Position numbers and translations under genes: made by a program. DNA of 44,460 nt from Thermodesulfovibrio sp. (GTDB taxonomy: Bacteria > Nitrospirota > Thermodesulfovibrionia > Thermodesulfovibrionales > UBA6898). Position 1 is the stretch's first letter. Each line of letters starts with the position of its first letter. Under the pieces are notes generated by a model, which was not told the DNA's origin, searched no databases, and saw nothing but the letters and a program-made list of their open reading frames with translations. Positions 25,361 to 34,271 of this stretch are shown here, in pieces. The stretch lies in the NCBI GenBank assembly GCA_013824615.1, contig PNOC01000027.1, forward strand, positions 1 to 44,460, given 5' to 3'.

Positions 25361-26368
25361 ATGAAAAAAAGGCTTATCATCACGCTATTGGCAACTATAT
25401 TCATTATGGGTACTCTCAGCAGTTCTTATGCTGTTTCATCGTATCTGAGCAGCTTCAGCAGTACATATCCGGCGTCGGGAAGTTCATCCTTCAGCTGTTC
25501 ACTATGCCACACAAACGTTCCAACCCGCAATGCATACGGCGCTGCATATGGCTCAGGCCATAATTTTAACACTATAGCATCCCAGGATTCTGACGGGGAT
25601 GGCTTTACCAATCTGGCAGAGATCACGGCAGGAACAAACCCCGGAGACGCCGCGAGCAAGCCGGCAGCCCCGGCAGCCTGTACCTCGTACACCTACTCAG
25701 CCTGGTCGGCCTGCCAAGCTAACAATACCCAGACCAGAACGGTAGCAACAAAATCACCTGCCGGCTGCACTGGAAATCCAGCTGCATCATTACTGACTCA
25801 GGCCTGTGTTTATGTTCCGCCGGTTACGGCCTGTACCTCGTACACCTATTCAGCCTGGTCAGCCTGTCAAGCTAACAATACCCAGACCAGAACGGTAGCA
25901 ACAAAATCACCTGCCGGCTGCACTGGAAATCCAGCTGCATCATTACTGACTCAGGCCTGTGTTTATGTTCCGCCGGTTACGGCCTGCACGTCTTTTACGT
26001 ACTCAGGATGGTCAGCCTGCCAAACTAACAATACCCAGACCAGGTCTGTTGTCTCAAGCTTGCCCGCTGGATGCACCGGCGGAACCCCACTGCTGACCCA
26101 GATCTGCAATTATGTTCCACCGGTTACGGCCTGCACGTCTTTTACGTACTCAGGATGGTCAGCCTGTCAAGCTAACAATACCCAGACCAGGTCTGTTGTC
26201 TCAAGCTTGCCTGCTGGATGCACCGGCGGAACCCCGCTCACTTCCCAAGCCTGCAATTATGTCCCTCCCACGCCTGGAAATCCGAGGTTGATATCTCCGG
26301 CATCAAGTGGATTATATTGGGACAATGTCAACCAGGTAATGATTATCGGAGGTACTGCAGGAGACTAA
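25361..26368 (+). CDS. Secreted CXXCH protein with TSP1-like tandem repeats
   Basis: A 335-residue secreted protein. The signal peptide covers residues 1-24 (ending SSSYA). The mature N-terminus has a single heme-c motif, CSLCH, near residue 47, then a calcium-binding-like DSDGDGFTNLAEITAGTNPGD (thrombospondin type 3 style) near residues 73-93. Four tandem repeats of 49-51 residues start at residue 107, each with a W-SAC...TQTR...AGCTG...C pattern that resembles thrombospondin type 1 modules. A short tail (NPRLISPASSGLYWD) ends the protein. Such architecture suggests a cell-surface or extracellular protein; redox activity is inferred from the single heme motif. AGGAGGAG precedes the ATG. Confidence 0.8.
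   Translation: MKKRLIITLLATIFIMGTLSSSYAVSSYLSSFSSTYPASGSSSFSCSLCHTNVPTRNAYGAAYGSGHNFNTIASQDSDGDGFTNLAEITAGTNPGDAASKPAAPAACTSYTYSAWSACQANNTQTRTVATKSPAGCTGNPAASLLTQACVYVPPVTACTSYTYSAWSACQANNTQTRTVATKSPAGCTGNPAASLLTQACVYVPPVTACTSFTYSGWSACQTNNTQTRSVVSSLPAGCTGGTPLLTQICNYVPPVTACTSFTYSGWSACQANNTQTRSVVSSLPAGCTGGTPLTSQACNYVPPTPGNPRLISPASSGLYWDNVNQVMIIGGTAGD
25679..26275 (+). repeat. Four in-frame tandem repeats (2 x 153 bp, 2 x about 147 bp)
   Basis: Units begin at 25679, 25832, 25985 and 26132, each at a cysteine codon. Units 1 and 2 (153 bases) differ at only about three positions by eye. Units 3 and 4 are similarly close to each other but diverge from 1 and 2 at the DNA and protein level. This points to two rounds of duplication, the last quite recent, and copy number may vary between strains. 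Confidence 0.9.
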
Positions 26369-26387
26369 GCAGAAGAATATCTAAAAA

Positions 26388-26422
26388 GGAAGGCGATGCC
26401 GGGCATCGCCTTCCTTTTTTTT
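26388..26422 (+). terminator. Rho-independent terminator
   Basis: A 12-base-pair stem (26388-26399 with 26403-26414) and a 3-base loop are followed by eight T residues, 20 bases after the stop of the repeat protein gene. A run of A residues just upstream could extend the stem. Confidence 0.9.
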
Positions 26423-26514
26423 CGCCTGCCAACAGAAACCTGCCTGGCCGGATTTGACTGATCAGCCCTGAATCTGATAGTCTAAACTCCATACTGTCAC
26501 TTTCAGGGGATACT

Positions 26515-26760
26515 ATGGACTCAGAACTTCAAACACTTATGGACCTCGCTACGCGCAGAGGGAATAAATATCTCAAGGGAAATTCAGGTCTTGCGGATAT
26601 CAGCACCAAAATGGCCGAACTGGGGGTAATGCTGCTGGAGGTAGCACGGCGTTTTCCCGACCTTGCTGAGCAAAGAAGCAAGGAAGAACTGATCGAGGTT
26701 CAGCAGAAACTTGACGACCTGAGAAAATCCATCTTTACAAGCAAGATAAAGTCTCCCTAA
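26515..26760 (+). CDS. Small hypothetical helical protein
   Basis: An 81-residue protein with no recognised family. It is charged and mostly helical by composition, with no signal peptide or membrane segment, and ends in a likely amphipathic helix (EELIEVQQKLDDLRKSIF). AGGGGA lies 4 bases before the ATG, and the gene follows a terminator, so it is probably a single-gene transcript. It converges with the minus-strand gene ending at 26780; a T-rich tract (26784-26790) lies between or just past them, with only a weak hairpin. Confidence 0.6.
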   Translation: MDSELQTLMDLATRRGNKYLKGNSGLADISTKMAELGVMLLEVARRFPDLAEQRSKEELIEVQQKLDDLRKSIFTSKIKSP

Positions 26761-26779
26761 CCGGCTGGTCCGGCTTCTG

Positions 26780-27376
26780 CTACTTTTTTTCGTCAGGCAC
26801 GGCCTGCTTCTTTTTATCGGAAAGTCTGCCAGCCTCTTCATTAAATCTCTTTATCCTGGTATCGAGTTCGGTATTGCGCCTGGTTAATTCATCGAATTGT
26901 TTTGCCGGCATCCAGTCCGGCGCTTTCTTGATGTCCTCCTGAACCTGCTGCCTCTCCCTAAACAAACTCTCTCTCTCCGCCTGAAGCGATAGTCTTTTCT
27001 GAGCAGAGTCATCTGAAGAATTAAACATGGCCGCCGGTTTCTGGTCCTTACCTTCCAAAGGAGCCCCCTGATTCTTACCCCCGGGCTTCACTGAATTGTC
27101 CGACACCCCCGAAGCAGCGGTATCGGTCTCGCTGGTTTCATAGACAGGCTGTTGCCTTATAGAAACGTTCTTCATGGACAGGACATCATGCTTATCGATC
27201 TCAAAACTGCCTCCCATCTTGAAGCAGATCAGCCTGTCAGTCTCCTCCCGGCATTCGTCAGCAATAATACTGGCCTCATTTTTCAGGCTGATCTGAACCT
27301 CTGCCGGGGCATGCACCGGCAGAAAAATCAGGGAGAGCAGAACTATAAGTCCCGGAGAGCGCAGTTGTTCTTTCAT
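26780..27376 (-). CDS. Exported coiled-coil protein of unknown function
   Basis: A 198-residue protein with a signal peptide (about residues 1-25, ending HAPA) and a short N-terminal domain containing two cysteines (DECREETDRLICFKMGG). A low-complexity linker rich in Ser, Gly and Lys follows, then a C-terminal coiled coil (residues about 125-190, heptad-like E/R/Q-rich). I do not recognise the family. Its ATG overlaps the stop of the DsbC-like gene by 4 bases, so the pair is translationally coupled. The two cysteines could be a disulfide client of that neighbour, which is inference. Confidence 0.7.
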   Translation of the reverse strand: MKEQLRSPGLIVLLSLIFLPVHAPAEVQISLKNEASIIADECREETDRLICFKMGGSFEIDKHDVLSMKNVSIRQQPVYETSETDTAASGVSDNSVKPGGKNQGAPLEGKDQKPAAMFNSSDDSAQKRLSLQAERESLFRERQQVQEDIKKAPDWMPAKQFDELTRRNTELDTRIKRFNEEAGRLSDKKKQAVPDEKK

Positions 27377-28197
27377 AGCGCCCCCTTTCTCGGATGGCTG
27401 TCAATGAGATTTCTGATACCCCTTGCATTGCGCCCGCCAAACAGCACAAAGCCGTCAGGCATAATCAGCGTCGGAGTACCGGTAATGCCAAGCTCAGCAG
27501 CAAGCCGCACATTCTCCTCCACCACCGGCGACTGGCAGGAAGGTTTCGGGATCGGTCTTTTGTTGAAGTTGTCCTCAAGCATCGTCAGAGAACGGTTGCA
27601 GAGAATGCTCTGAGATTTCCAGAGCGAGTCCGGATGTATTTTTAAAGGTAAAAGCTTCAGATAAAAAACAATGTCCTTATCTTCTTCGATGACTTTCCTG
27701 AGTTCAGCATGAAGCTTTGAGCAATAAGGGCAGTCCGGATCAGTAAAGACAACGATCTTTTTGGCCGCATGTATATCCCCGAGTACCAGGGCGTCTTCAA
27801 GCGGGATCTTCCCGGCTTCCACATACCGCTCAGGCGCCTGTGGTCTGATATCAGCAGGTTTTTTCTCCTGAACAACTGTCGCCAAGCTGTTGCCGGGGGC
27901 CTCAATATCAATAATGGTTCCCCTTACAACCTGCTTTTTCGAAAACCCTACGTAGAGGGTATCCTGTCTCCCCCGTCTATCAAGCGAAACCTCCCAGAGT
28001 CCGCGTACAGGACTCATCTTAATCCCCGCGACTTTTGCATCAGTCGCCTTCATCTTTGACAGGATCTCCTCAGCTTCCCGCTGCTCAAGGGAGTGGCACT
28101 TGGCGCAGTCCTCCTCGCATCCTCCAAAGCTGTATGCACGGGGACTGCTCATTAAAAACAGAGCTACCACAACACCGGCAATAAATATGTTTTTCAT
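27373..28197 (-). CDS. DsbC-like thiol:disulfide protein with N-terminal CXXCH motif
   Basis: A 274-residue periplasmic protein. The signal peptide (about 1-23) is followed by a cysteine-rich start, C27-x3-C31-A-K-C34-H35, where CAKCH fits a heme-c attachment site. A DsbC-type N-terminal dimerisation-like region precedes the thioredoxin fold with active site C155-P-Y-C158 (DPDCPYCSK) and the cis-proline loop GITGTPTLIMPDG. DsbC/DsbG relatives isomerise or reduce disulfides in the periplasm. The start is uncertain: the ATG at 28197 is used, but a TTG at 28206 lies nearer to the AAGGAG site. A TATAAT at 28239-28244 may be its -10 element. Confidence 0.85.
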   Translation of the reverse strand: MKNIFIAGVVVALFLMSSPRAYSFGGCEEDCAKCHSLEQREAEEILSKMKATDAKVAGIKMSPVRGLWEVSLDRRGRQDTLYVGFSKKQVVRGTIIDIEAPGNSLATVVQEKKPADIRPQAPERYVEAGKIPLEDALVLGDIHAAKKIVVFTDPDCPYCSKLHAELRKVIEEDKDIVFYLKLLPLKIHPDSLWKSQSILCNRSLTMLEDNFNKRPIPKPSCQSPVVEENVRLAAELGITGTPTLIMPDGFVLFGGRNARGIRNLIDSHPRKGAL

Positions 28198-28266
28198 GGG
28201 AAACAAGTTCTCCTTCCTCTGTTGTTGGCGGGCTCATTATTATATCATGCCCACGCCCTGGCCCAT

Positions 28267-30399
28267 CTAGCGGGTTATACGCAGGACCCCTTCCATCTGT
28301 TTTATCTTCTGCATAAGGCCCCGCAGCTGCTGCAGGTCCCGGACCCCGATGAGAAATGTAATTATTCCGTGCCGCTCCGGGGTCGATACCGCCTCCAGGT
28401 GGTTGATGTTGATATTGCTTGAGGAGACGAGGGAACTTATATTCGCAAGGATACCGGGCTTATCTATCGTCTCGACAACAAGCCGGGCATTCGCCGTCAT
28501 ATCGGCTGCCGCCAGCCAGTCGACATCAATCAAGCGGGCCTCTTCAACAACCATCCGCTCGATATTGGGACAGTCCCTCCGGTGTATGGTCACCCCTTTA
28601 CCGATCGTAACAAACCCCACGAGATTATCCCCGGGCACCGGGTAGCAGCATTTAGCCGTATGGTACAGGACATCGTCAATCCCCTTGATGCTAACCCCTT
28701 TATGCTCCTTAAGCGGCTTGTTGACCCTGACCTGCTCGGAAGGCTCCTCCTCAGCCTTGTCCGGGAGCAGTCTGTTGAAAACCTGGTGCGGGGATATCTC
28801 TCCGAAACCTACTGCCACAAAAAGTTCTTCAAGTGAACCGATACCGAGCGATTTCGCCGCTGCCAGAATCTCATCGGATTTCATCAGCGCGTTACTCATA
28901 TTATGCTTACGCAGTTCTGTCTCGAGCAGTTTAATGCCAAGCTCTACACTCTGTGTACGCTCCTCCGCCTTGATCCATTGCCTGATCCTGTTCTTCGCCC
29001 GCTGAGTAACCACAAACTTAAGCCAGTCCCTGCTGGGGCCATGAGTCTGGGAGGTAATGATCTCTATCGTATCCCCGTTTTTTAGGGCATAGCGGAGCGG
29101 GACTATCTTTCCGTTAATCTTGGCGCCAACGCATTTATGCCCGATCTGGGTATGGATGCCGTAGGCAAAGTCGACCGGGGTCGACCCCATCGGCATCTCC
29201 TTTATCTCACCCTTGGGGGTAAAGATATATACGACCTCCGGTACGACCTCCCCCTTGACGGCCTCAAGAAAGTCCATAGCGTTGGGAACCTCATTCTGCA
29301 CCTGCACCAGGTCTCGCAGCCATGAAATATATTTGCTGTTTCGTTCGTCGAGCTCACCTTTTTCCTTATACTTCCAGTGAGAGGCAATCCCCTCTTCTGC
29401 AACCCGGTTCATCTCCTCGGTACGTATCTGAAATTCTACCCTCTCTCCTTTCGGCCCGATAACCGTTGTATGGAGCGACTGGTACATATTGGATTTCGGC
29501 ACCCCAATATAGTCCTTGAATCTGCCGGGGATAGGCGTCCAGAGTGAGTGGATCAGGCCGAGGATAGCATAGCAGTTGGACTTTGAATCGGTCAGGATCC
29601 GGACTCCGGTGACATCATGCACCTCATCAAAGGTGATCCGCTGTTTCTGCATCTTCTGATAGATGCCGTAGAAGTGCTTAATCCGGCCCTTAACCTTCCC
29701 GGGGAGTTCTTCTTCCTTAAGTTTTCGGTTGATCAGGTCAATGACCTCCCGGATATACCCCTCCTGGTCTTCCCTGCGTTTGGCGACCTTTCTGACAAGC
29801 TCCTGATACAGCTCCGGCATCAGATACTTGAAGCTGAGGTCTTCAAGCTCGATTCTGAGCCATGCAATGCCGAGTCTGTTGGCAAGAGGCGCATAAATCT
29901 CGAGGGTCTCGGCCGCTATCCGCTGCTGCTTGTTCGGGGGAAGAAACTCAAGAGTCCTCATATTATGGAGACGGTCGGCAAATTTTATGAGTATGACCCG
30001 CACATCTTCAGACATGGCCAGCAGCATCTTGCGGAAATTTTCTGCCTGGGCCTCTTTCTTAGTCTGGAACTCTACCTTCGACAGTTTAGTCAGTGATTTG
30101 ACTATGAAGGCGATCTCCTTGCCAAAGATGCTCCGGAGATCTTCAGTCGTCGTGCCGGTGTCCTCCACCGTGTCATGCAGGAGCCCGGCAGAGATGGAAG
30201 CAACATCCATCTTCATGTCCGCCAGGATCGAGGCAACTTCAAGGGGATGTTTGATGTAGGGAGAGCCCTCGCTGCGCTTCTGGCTGCAGTGGGCCTCGCT
30301 CGAAAAATGATACGCCTTTTTCAGGGTAGCGATATCTGCATCATTCTTGTACGAGAGGACCTTGTCCAGCAGGCCCTTCAGGGATAACGTCTCAGCCAT
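28267..30399 (-). CDS. rsh: Bifunctional (p)ppGpp synthetase/hydrolase (Rel/SpoT family)
   Basis: A 710-residue RSH protein controlling the stringent response. The hydrolase HD domain has H51 and the H75-D76 pair in LLHDTVEDT. The synthetase domain has RFKDYIGVPKSN near residue 295; the RxKD form is typical of bifunctional enzymes and not of synthetase-only RelA. A TGS domain (IFTPKGEIKEMPMGSTPVDFAYGIHTQIGH) starts near residue 390, a conserved-cysteine region (HTAKCCYPVPGDNLVGF) near 580, and a C-terminal ACT domain covers about 635-710. Both active sites look intact. It lies 52 bases after the HD-GYP gene. Confidence 0.95.
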   Translation of the reverse strand: MAETLSLKGLLDKVLSYKNDADIATLKKAYHFSSEAHCSQKRSEGSPYIKHPLEVASILADMKMDVASISAGLLHDTVEDTGTTTEDLRSIFGKEIAFIVKSLTKLSKVEFQTKKEAQAENFRKMLLAMSEDVRVILIKFADRLHNMRTLEFLPPNKQQRIAAETLEIYAPLANRLGIAWLRIELEDLSFKYLMPELYQELVRKVAKRREDQEGYIREVIDLINRKLKEEELPGKVKGRIKHFYGIYQKMQKQRITFDEVHDVTGVRILTDSKSNCYAILGLIHSLWTPIPGRFKDYIGVPKSNMYQSLHTTVIGPKGERVEFQIRTEEMNRVAEEGIASHWKYKEKGELDERNSKYISWLRDLVQVQNEVPNAMDFLEAVKGEVVPEVVYIFTPKGEIKEMPMGSTPVDFAYGIHTQIGHKCVGAKINGKIVPLRYALKNGDTIEIITSQTHGPSRDWLKFVVTQRAKNRIRQWIKAEERTQSVELGIKLLETELRKHNMSNALMKSDEILAAAKSLGIGSLEELFVAVGFGEISPHQVFNRLLPDKAEEEPSEQVRVNKPLKEHKGVSIKGIDDVLYHTAKCCYPVPGDNLVGFVTIGKGVTIHRRDCPNIERMVVEEARLIDVDWLAAADMTANARLVVETIDKPGILANISSLVSSSNININHLEAVSTPERHGIITFLIGVRDLQQLRGLMQKIKQMEGVLRITR

Positions 30400-30451
30400 T
30401 TTCTATTATACAACGAACAGGGGCCCGAGCTTCATGGTCATATTTATTATC

Positions 30452-31432
30452 TCAGCTAAAAAGAAGGACAAATTTATCGAACAACTCTTTATGAAAGTGG
30501 TTAATCATCTGCTCTTTCATAAGTTTCAGGGCCTCAAAGGGCAGCAGTCTCTTTTTATACGGCCGTTCGGCGGTCAAGGCATCGTACACGTCTGCAATAC
30601 AGCAGATGCGGCCATACACATGGATATCGCTGCCCTTGAGCTGATTGGGATATCCGGTGCCGTCATCTCTTTCATGATGTTGCATGGCGATGATTCTGCA
30701 TTCTTCAGTCAACTGTTCCGTTTCTTTCAATATTTTATAGCCCTGGTACGGATGCGCCTTCATGGTCATCATTTCTTGATCAGTCAATCTGCCCGGCTTA
30801 TTGAGAATGGCCGGATCAATGCGCACTTTGCCGATATCATGCAGAAAAAACCCCGCCCCGAGCTCATGCATATTATGGGCAAGTGACTCGCTGAAAAGCA
30901 TCTTAGAAAGCAGGACCGACAATACTCCGACATTGACTGAATGGGTATAGGTGTAAAAATCATAGGAGGTTATAGTCAATAGATTTTTTGAAGTCGCATC
31001 GTCAGAAATAATCAGATCAACTATCTGGGAAATCCCTGCCTTGGCTTCACGAATATTTTCTGCGCGCGGCTCGTCAAGGAGGCGCTGCATTATAGTAAGA
31101 GAAGATTTATAGACAATGGCTGCTTTTTTTTCAGGTGCCATTGTCTTGCTGCTGACAGCTTCCCGCAATTCATCAGGGACCAGTTTCCCCGGCTCCCATT
31201 TTGGAGGAGGGGATGGGTGCTTATCGTCAAAGTCAGCTTTCTCCATTTTTTCAGGAGCAGCCGCATCTGTCTCGATGTCGACAGCCTCAAACCCGGCAGC
31301 CATAATCTCCCGAATCTGATCATCAGATGTGATCTCAAAGTGGTTTTTAAGGAAGGGGTGGCTGAACCACGAAGCAGGAAGGATGACGTACATACCGATC
31401 TTCAGTTCGCGTGTGGGAATAGTCCGTCGCAT
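30452..31432 (-). CDS. HD-GYP domain cyclic-di-GMP phosphodiesterase with DUF3391 N-terminus
   Basis: A 326-residue protein. The N-terminal 120 residues match the DUF3391 type (start RRTIPTRELKIGMYVILPASWFSHPF). The HD-GYP domain follows, with FFLHDIGKVRIDPAILNKPGRL near residue 195 and QHHERDDGTGYPNQLKG near residue 250, the residues used for binuclear metal binding and cyclic-di-GMP hydrolysis. It has no receiver or membrane segment, so it is probably cytosolic. It sits between recJ and the (p)ppGpp enzyme on the same strand. Confidence 0.92.
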   Translation of the reverse strand: MRRTIPTRELKIGMYVILPASWFSHPFLKNHFEITSDDQIREIMAAGFEAVDIETDAAAPEKMEKADFDDKHPSPPPKWEPGKLVPDELREAVSSKTMAPEKKAAIVYKSSLTIMQRLLDEPRAENIREAKAGISQIVDLIISDDATSKNLLTITSYDFYTYTHSVNVGVLSVLLSKMLFSESLAHNMHELGAGFFLHDIGKVRIDPAILNKPGRLTDQEMMTMKAHPYQGYKILKETEQLTEECRIIAMQHHERDDGTGYPNQLKGSDIHVYGRICCIADVYDALTAERPYKKRLLPFEALKLMKEQMINHFHKELFDKFVLLFS

Positions 31433-31509
31433 CAGAATATTCTATCACAACGGTGCCGGTTTGCGGCTAAGGATCCCGTCGCAGTCGGAAGCAGCCCCGC
31501 CGGCCAGAG

Positions 31510-33252
31510 TCAGGAACCTGGTCTCAGTGCTTTTATGACCAGCTGGAGATATCTGCTCCCTTTCCATTCATTGAACGAGGGCGTAAAGACTGCATCAATC
31601 TTTTCCGGAGCATCCATCTGCTGGAACGCAGCCCCCATATCAAAAGCGATGGAATCGATAGCAGTCAAGTTTCCTCTCAACCGCATTTTCAGATGGTTAC
31701 TTCCGACAATCCTGGGATTGATCACCTCCAGAGATCTTGAGCCCAGGAGAGGTTCCGGGTTCCCCATTCCAAAAGGTTCAAGCCTTTCGATCTCTGCAGC
31801 CAGGGCATGAGAAACGTCAGAGAGTGCAATATCAGCGTCAATTTCCAGGGTTGGAGCCAGGTCATGTTCGGGAATTGTGCTGCGCATAACCCGGCTCAGG
31901 GCGGCTTCAAAATCAGCCAGCCGGTGCGCCTCGAGCTTCACCCCGGCCGCCTGCCGGTGGCCACCAAAGGTAATCAGCATTTCGCTGCACTCCGCAAGCC
32001 CTTTGCAGATATCAAAAGCAGGAATACTCCGGGCAGAACCCTTGGCAATACCATTATCAGTGGAAAATATAAAGGTCGGCCTGTTGAATTCATCGGAAAT
32101 TTTTGACGCTACAATGCCCAGAACACCCGGGTGCCACCCTTCTCCGGCAAGGACTATGACCGAATCCATGGCCGCCTGATCAATCTTCGAGCGGGCAGCC
32201 TGGTATATCTCGCTTTCTATCTTCTGGCGTTCAGTATTCAACCCGTCAAGCCAGACACTAATCGGAATGGCCTCATCATCTGTCCGGGCCAATAGCATCC
32301 GGACAACATCATGAGCATCGGCCACCCTGCCCGCTGCATTAATTCTCGGCACCATGGTAAAGGCCAGCAGCCCGGACCTCACTGTCCTGGCATCAAGCCC
32401 GGATACGGTCTTCAGCGCCCGAATCCCGGGCCGAAGGGCGCTCTCGATATAGCGCATTCCCTCTCTGACCAGTATCCTGTTCTCTGCGGTCACGGGCACT
32501 ACGTCAGCCACCGTCCCCAGGGCGGCCAGATCAAGCAGGGACAGCAGGTCATCGGGAGAAAACCGAAAGCCGTCGGTCAAGGCCAGTGCGTGTCCGACCT
32601 TGAAGGCAATACCGGCCCCTGAAAGGTGGGCAAGTCTCGGCACCTCCTCATGCTGGAGCTTGGGATTAACAATCGCAATCGCCTCCGGTATCAGGAACCC
32701 GTTCAGTTCCGCAGCATGCTGAATTGTCTGTCCGACAGCGCGTACAGGCTCATGATGGTCTGTAATGATAACGTCTATCCCTGCTGCTGCTGCCGCGGCT
32801 GTTGCTGAAAAAGAAGAAATCCCACAGTCGACTGTCACGATAAGTTTGGCCCCGACTTCGCATGCCCGGTCCACCCCCGGCTGATTAAAGCCATAGCCAT
32901 GGTCTATCCGGTTCGGAATAAAGTACTGTACGTCCATGCCTGCAGTCCTGAGAGTCTGCACAATAATCGCCGTGGCAGTGACCCCGTCAGCATCATAATC
33001 ACCATGGACCAGAATGCGCTCCCCGAGTGCAGCAGCATGCCGTATTCTGGCAACAGCCGCCTGCATGCCGGAGAGGAGAAAGGGATCTTCAAGGCCGGAA
33101 ACCGAAGCATTAAGGAACTCAGAAACAGCAACGGGTGTCTTGAGACCCCGGTTAATGAGGATCTGTGCAGATATAGGGGAAACTGAGGCGGCTCGTGAAA
33201 GATGTCCGACAAATTCGGGATTTGTCCTGTTGACCAGCCATCGGGCCATCAT
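31510..33252 (-). CDS. recJ: Single-stranded-DNA-specific exonuclease RecJ
   Basis: A 580-residue 5'-3' single-strand DNA exonuclease acting in recombination and mismatch repair. DHH-family motifs are visible: VHGDYDADGVTA near residue 79, TVDCGISSF, ITDHHEP near residue 165, and the DHHA1 region GEGWHPGVLGIVASKI with GGHRQAAGVKLE near residue 430. The C-terminal OB-like region is present. Length is normal. Two adjacent ATG codons (33252, 33249) could start it. It follows secF by about 80 bases. Confidence 0.95.
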   Translation of the reverse strand: MMARWLVNRTNPEFVGHLSRAASVSPISAQILINRGLKTPVAVSEFLNASVSGLEDPFLLSGMQAAVARIRHAAALGERILVHGDYDADGVTATAIIVQTLRTAGMDVQYFIPNRIDHGYGFNQPGVDRACEVGAKLIVTVDCGISSFSATAAAAAAGIDVIITDHHEPVRAVGQTIQHAAELNGFLIPEAIAIVNPKLQHEEVPRLAHLSGAGIAFKVGHALALTDGFRFSPDDLLSLLDLAALGTVADVVPVTAENRILVREGMRYIESALRPGIRALKTVSGLDARTVRSGLLAFTMVPRINAAGRVADAHDVVRMLLARTDDEAIPISVWLDGLNTERQKIESEIYQAARSKIDQAAMDSVIVLAGEGWHPGVLGIVASKISDEFNRPTFIFSTDNGIAKGSARSIPAFDICKGLAECSEMLITFGGHRQAAGVKLEAHRLADFEAALSRVMRSTIPEHDLAPTLEIDADIALSDVSHALAAEIERLEPFGMGNPEPLLGSRSLEVINPRIVGSNHLKMRLRGNLTAIDSIAFDMGAAFQQMDAPEKIDAVFTPSFNEWKGSRYLQLVIKALRPGS

Positions 33253-33334
33253 GCTCTATTGCCTGACCGGCTTCGGAAAATCCAGACAGGAGACCCGGGA
33301 TGGCTTTTCTCTCCGGGGCCCCCATCCAGCTGGA

Positions 33335-34246
33335 TCATTTTTTTGTCAGAGGTTTATTCCCGCCCCAGAGAAGGACCACGGGACTTGCCACAAAAATAGA
33401 GGAATAGGTTCCGATGGCCACACCGATGAGCATGGCAAGAGAAAAGTCATGAATGACCTCACCGCCAAAAAAGAAAAGAGCCAGGGAGCTCAGCAGCACC
33501 GTCATCGAGGTAACAATAGTCCGCGAGAGCACTTCGTTGATACTGTCGTTCATAACTTTTTCAACAGGGTCCTTTAACCGCACCTTGAGATTTTCCCTGA
33601 TCCTGTCAAAAACAACGACCGTGTCCGTCAGCGAATATCCGGCAACGGTCAGCAGCGCCGTAATGAGTATGAGATTTATCTCGCGGCCCATAAGATAAAA
33701 TATGCCGAGGACCGCCAGCACGTCGTGCAGCGTTGCAATCGTGGCTCCCACCGCAAAATTAAATTTGAACCTGATCGCTACATAGATAAGTATGCCCAGC
33801 GTTGCAAGAGCCACAGCCTTCGCCGCATCCGCTCTTAATCTGCCGCCGACCTTGGGGCCGATAACCATCGTGGAATCGATCACGTACTTGTTGTCGGGTA
33901 GCTTCTGGGTAATGACTGCGGTTATAGCGTCTGAGGCCTGCCCCAGTTGCTGCTCGGTTTTTTTCACCCGTATCAGGACTTTATTGATTGCGGGAAAGTC
34001 CTGAAGATCAACGTCCTTAATCCCCCCTTCCTCAAGTGCCTTTCTTATCGCATGCAGCTCGACCGGCTTTTCGAACTTGAGCTGTATCGCTGTTCCCCCC
34101 GCAAAGTCAATGCCGAGGTTGGCCCTTCCGGTGGCAACCTGTACAATCGCAACGATCCCGAGTACCGAAAGGATGCCGGATATGACAAAGGCTATAACCC
34201 TCTTGCCCATAAAATCTATATTGGTATTTTTGATAAGTTCTAACAT
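33335..34246 (-). CDS. secF: Protein translocase subunit SecF
   Basis: A 303-residue inner-membrane subunit that uses the proton motive force to pull proteins through SecYEG. Six transmembrane segments are apparent; the family motifs include LGIDFAGGTAIQLKFEKPV near residue 30 and TVAGYSLTDTVVVFDRIREN near residue 210. AGGAGG lies 4 bases before the ATG. It follows secD by 25 bases. Confidence 0.96.
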   Translation of the reverse strand: MLELIKNTNIDFMGKRVIAFVISGILSVLGIVAIVQVATGRANLGIDFAGGTAIQLKFEKPVELHAIRKALEEGGIKDVDLQDFPAINKVLIRVKKTEQQLGQASDAITAVITQKLPDNKYVIDSTMVIGPKVGGRLRADAAKAVALATLGILIYVAIRFKFNFAVGATIATLHDVLAVLGIFYLMGREINLILITALLTVAGYSLTDTVVVFDRIRENLKVRLKDPVEKVMNDSINEVLSRTIVTSMTVLLSSLALFFFGGEVIHDFSLAMLIGVAIGTYSSIFVASPVVLLWGGNKPLTKK

Positions 34247-34271
34247 GATGCCTCCTCTGCGAGTTCTATAG

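Noticed and set aside
25679-26275. CRISPR-like repeat array
   Set aside because: Repeats are directly adjacent, about 150 bases long, in frame and protein-coding. There are no short repeats with unique spacers.
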